Shown here: piece after piece, positions 63,888 through 64,000 of the stretch
How the letters are laid out: each line of letters opens with the position of its first letter
Numbering within the stretch: the first letter of the stretch is position 1
NCBI RefSeq assembly: GCF_013387475.1
Contig: NZ_VWNB01000002.1
Span: forward strand, 186,001 to 250,000
Direction of reading: 5' to 3'
Length of the DNA stretch: 64,000 nucleotides
Source of the DNA: Mariprofundus sp. KV
Lineage (GTDB): Bacteria > Pseudomonadota > Zetaproteobacteria > Mariprofundales > Mariprofundaceae
Notes under the pieces: generated by a model
Database searches by the model: none
The model's input: only the letters and a program-made list of their open reading frames with translations
What the model was told of the DNA's origin: nothing
Program-made: the position numbers and the translations under genes

Positions 63888-63923
63888 GAGCTGATTTTTG
63901 CCAAGACGGCAATAAATCAGCTC
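63888..63923. repeat. Long hairpin after the EF-G-like gene
   Basis: GAGCTGATTTTTGCC pairs with GGCAATAAATCAGCTC around AAGAC, nearly perfectly over 15 bp. There is no T-run after it on the plus strand, so it may be a repeat or attenuator rather than a terminator. Confidence 0.6.
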
Positions 63924-63938
63924 CCTCCTAGCGAGTGC

Positions 63939-63978
63939 AATAACTCCCGGCCACCTGCGTGGCTGACCGGGAGTTATT
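63939..63978. terminator. Large hairpin / possible terminator
   Basis: AATAACTCCCGG pairs perfectly with CCGGGAGTTATT, with an inner CCAC-CTGC-GTGG stem. The sequence TTATTCA follows. It may terminate the EF-G-like transcript or a gene entering from beyond the window. Confidence 0.55.
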
Positions 63979-64000
63979 CACCCCGCCCCTAACTGCTGCT

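Noticed and set aside
1-64000. tRNA, rRNA, CRISPR array or prophage
   Set aside because: Reading through intergenic regions showed no cloverleaf, rRNA stretch, regular direct repeats or phage structural genes; a tRNAscan or covariance search would be needed to be certain.

Overview
The window looks like a chromosomal segment of an autotrophic, Gram-negative proteobacterium of medium GC content. The form II RuBisCO (cbbM) with its LysR regulator (cbbR), the CbbQ/CbbO RuBisCO activase pair, a type III glutamine synthetase and many large multi-sensor histidine kinases fit a Zetaproteobacterium (Mariprofundus-like iron oxidiser) best. That assignment is inference from gene content; no rRNA or other phylogenetic marker RNA was seen. 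No tRNA, rRNA, CRISPR array or prophage was found. The only complete mobile element is one insertion sequence.

Layout. 0.1-1.2 kb: a spermidine-synthase-like protein and a small VF530-type DNA-binding protein. 1.4-7.2 kb: a very large protein read as PPi-type PEP carboxykinase, convergent across a shared terminator with type III glutamine synthetase, which has a textbook sigma-54 promoter. 7.4-10.6 kb: cbbQ-cbbO. 10.7-13.4 kb: a metal ABC transporter (binding protein and permease, no ATPase) plus a secreted protein. 13.4-15.3 kb: a PilZ protein coupled to an adenylate cyclase, and a small hypothetical. 15.7-18.5 kb: pyruvate phosphate dikinase. 18.5-26.1 kb: two overlapping hybrid kinase genes, one of 1844 aa with three periplasmic solute-binding domains. 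26.1-26.9 kb: gene-free, palindrome-rich repeat region. 26.9-29.8 kb: cbbM divergent from cbbR. 29.8-32.2 kb: Na+/Pi cotransporter-like protein and RraA-like protein. 32.4-36.1 kb: oadGAB sodium-pumping decarboxylase and an FKBP isomerase. 36.2-37.7 kb: small genes. 37.2-43.8 kb: a thpR-recA-recX-alaS-rmuC-pqiA run. 44-44.6 kb: two tiny genes missed by length-limited gene calling, and several hairpins. 44.6-46.4 kb: another hybrid kinase. 46.55-47.93 kb: the IS. 47.9-53.4 kb: an alanine symporter, a DinG-type helicase and two peptide-ABC ATPases. 53.5-61.5 kb: a 1682-aa CBS/PAS hybrid kinase, fumarase and a SpoIIE-type phosphatase. 61.8-63.8 kb: an EF-G-like GTPase with a degenerate P-loop.

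How it fits together. Carbon enters through form II RuBisCO, whose promoter carries a near-palindromic CbbR-type site just upstream of the -35 box; the CbbQO activase is encoded 16 kb away under separate control. The PEP/pyruvate/oxaloacetate node is unusually well represented: PPi-PEPCK, PPDK and a Na+-translocating decarboxylase, with fumarase leading into the TCA cycle. The PPDK reaction (toward PEP) yields PPi and PPi-PEPCK (toward PEP) consumes it, so the two could be linked through pyrophosphate. Four hybrid histidine kinases, a cyclase/PilZ pair and a PP2C phosphatase give the segment an exceptional density of signalling genes, but none has an adjacent DNA-binding response regulator.
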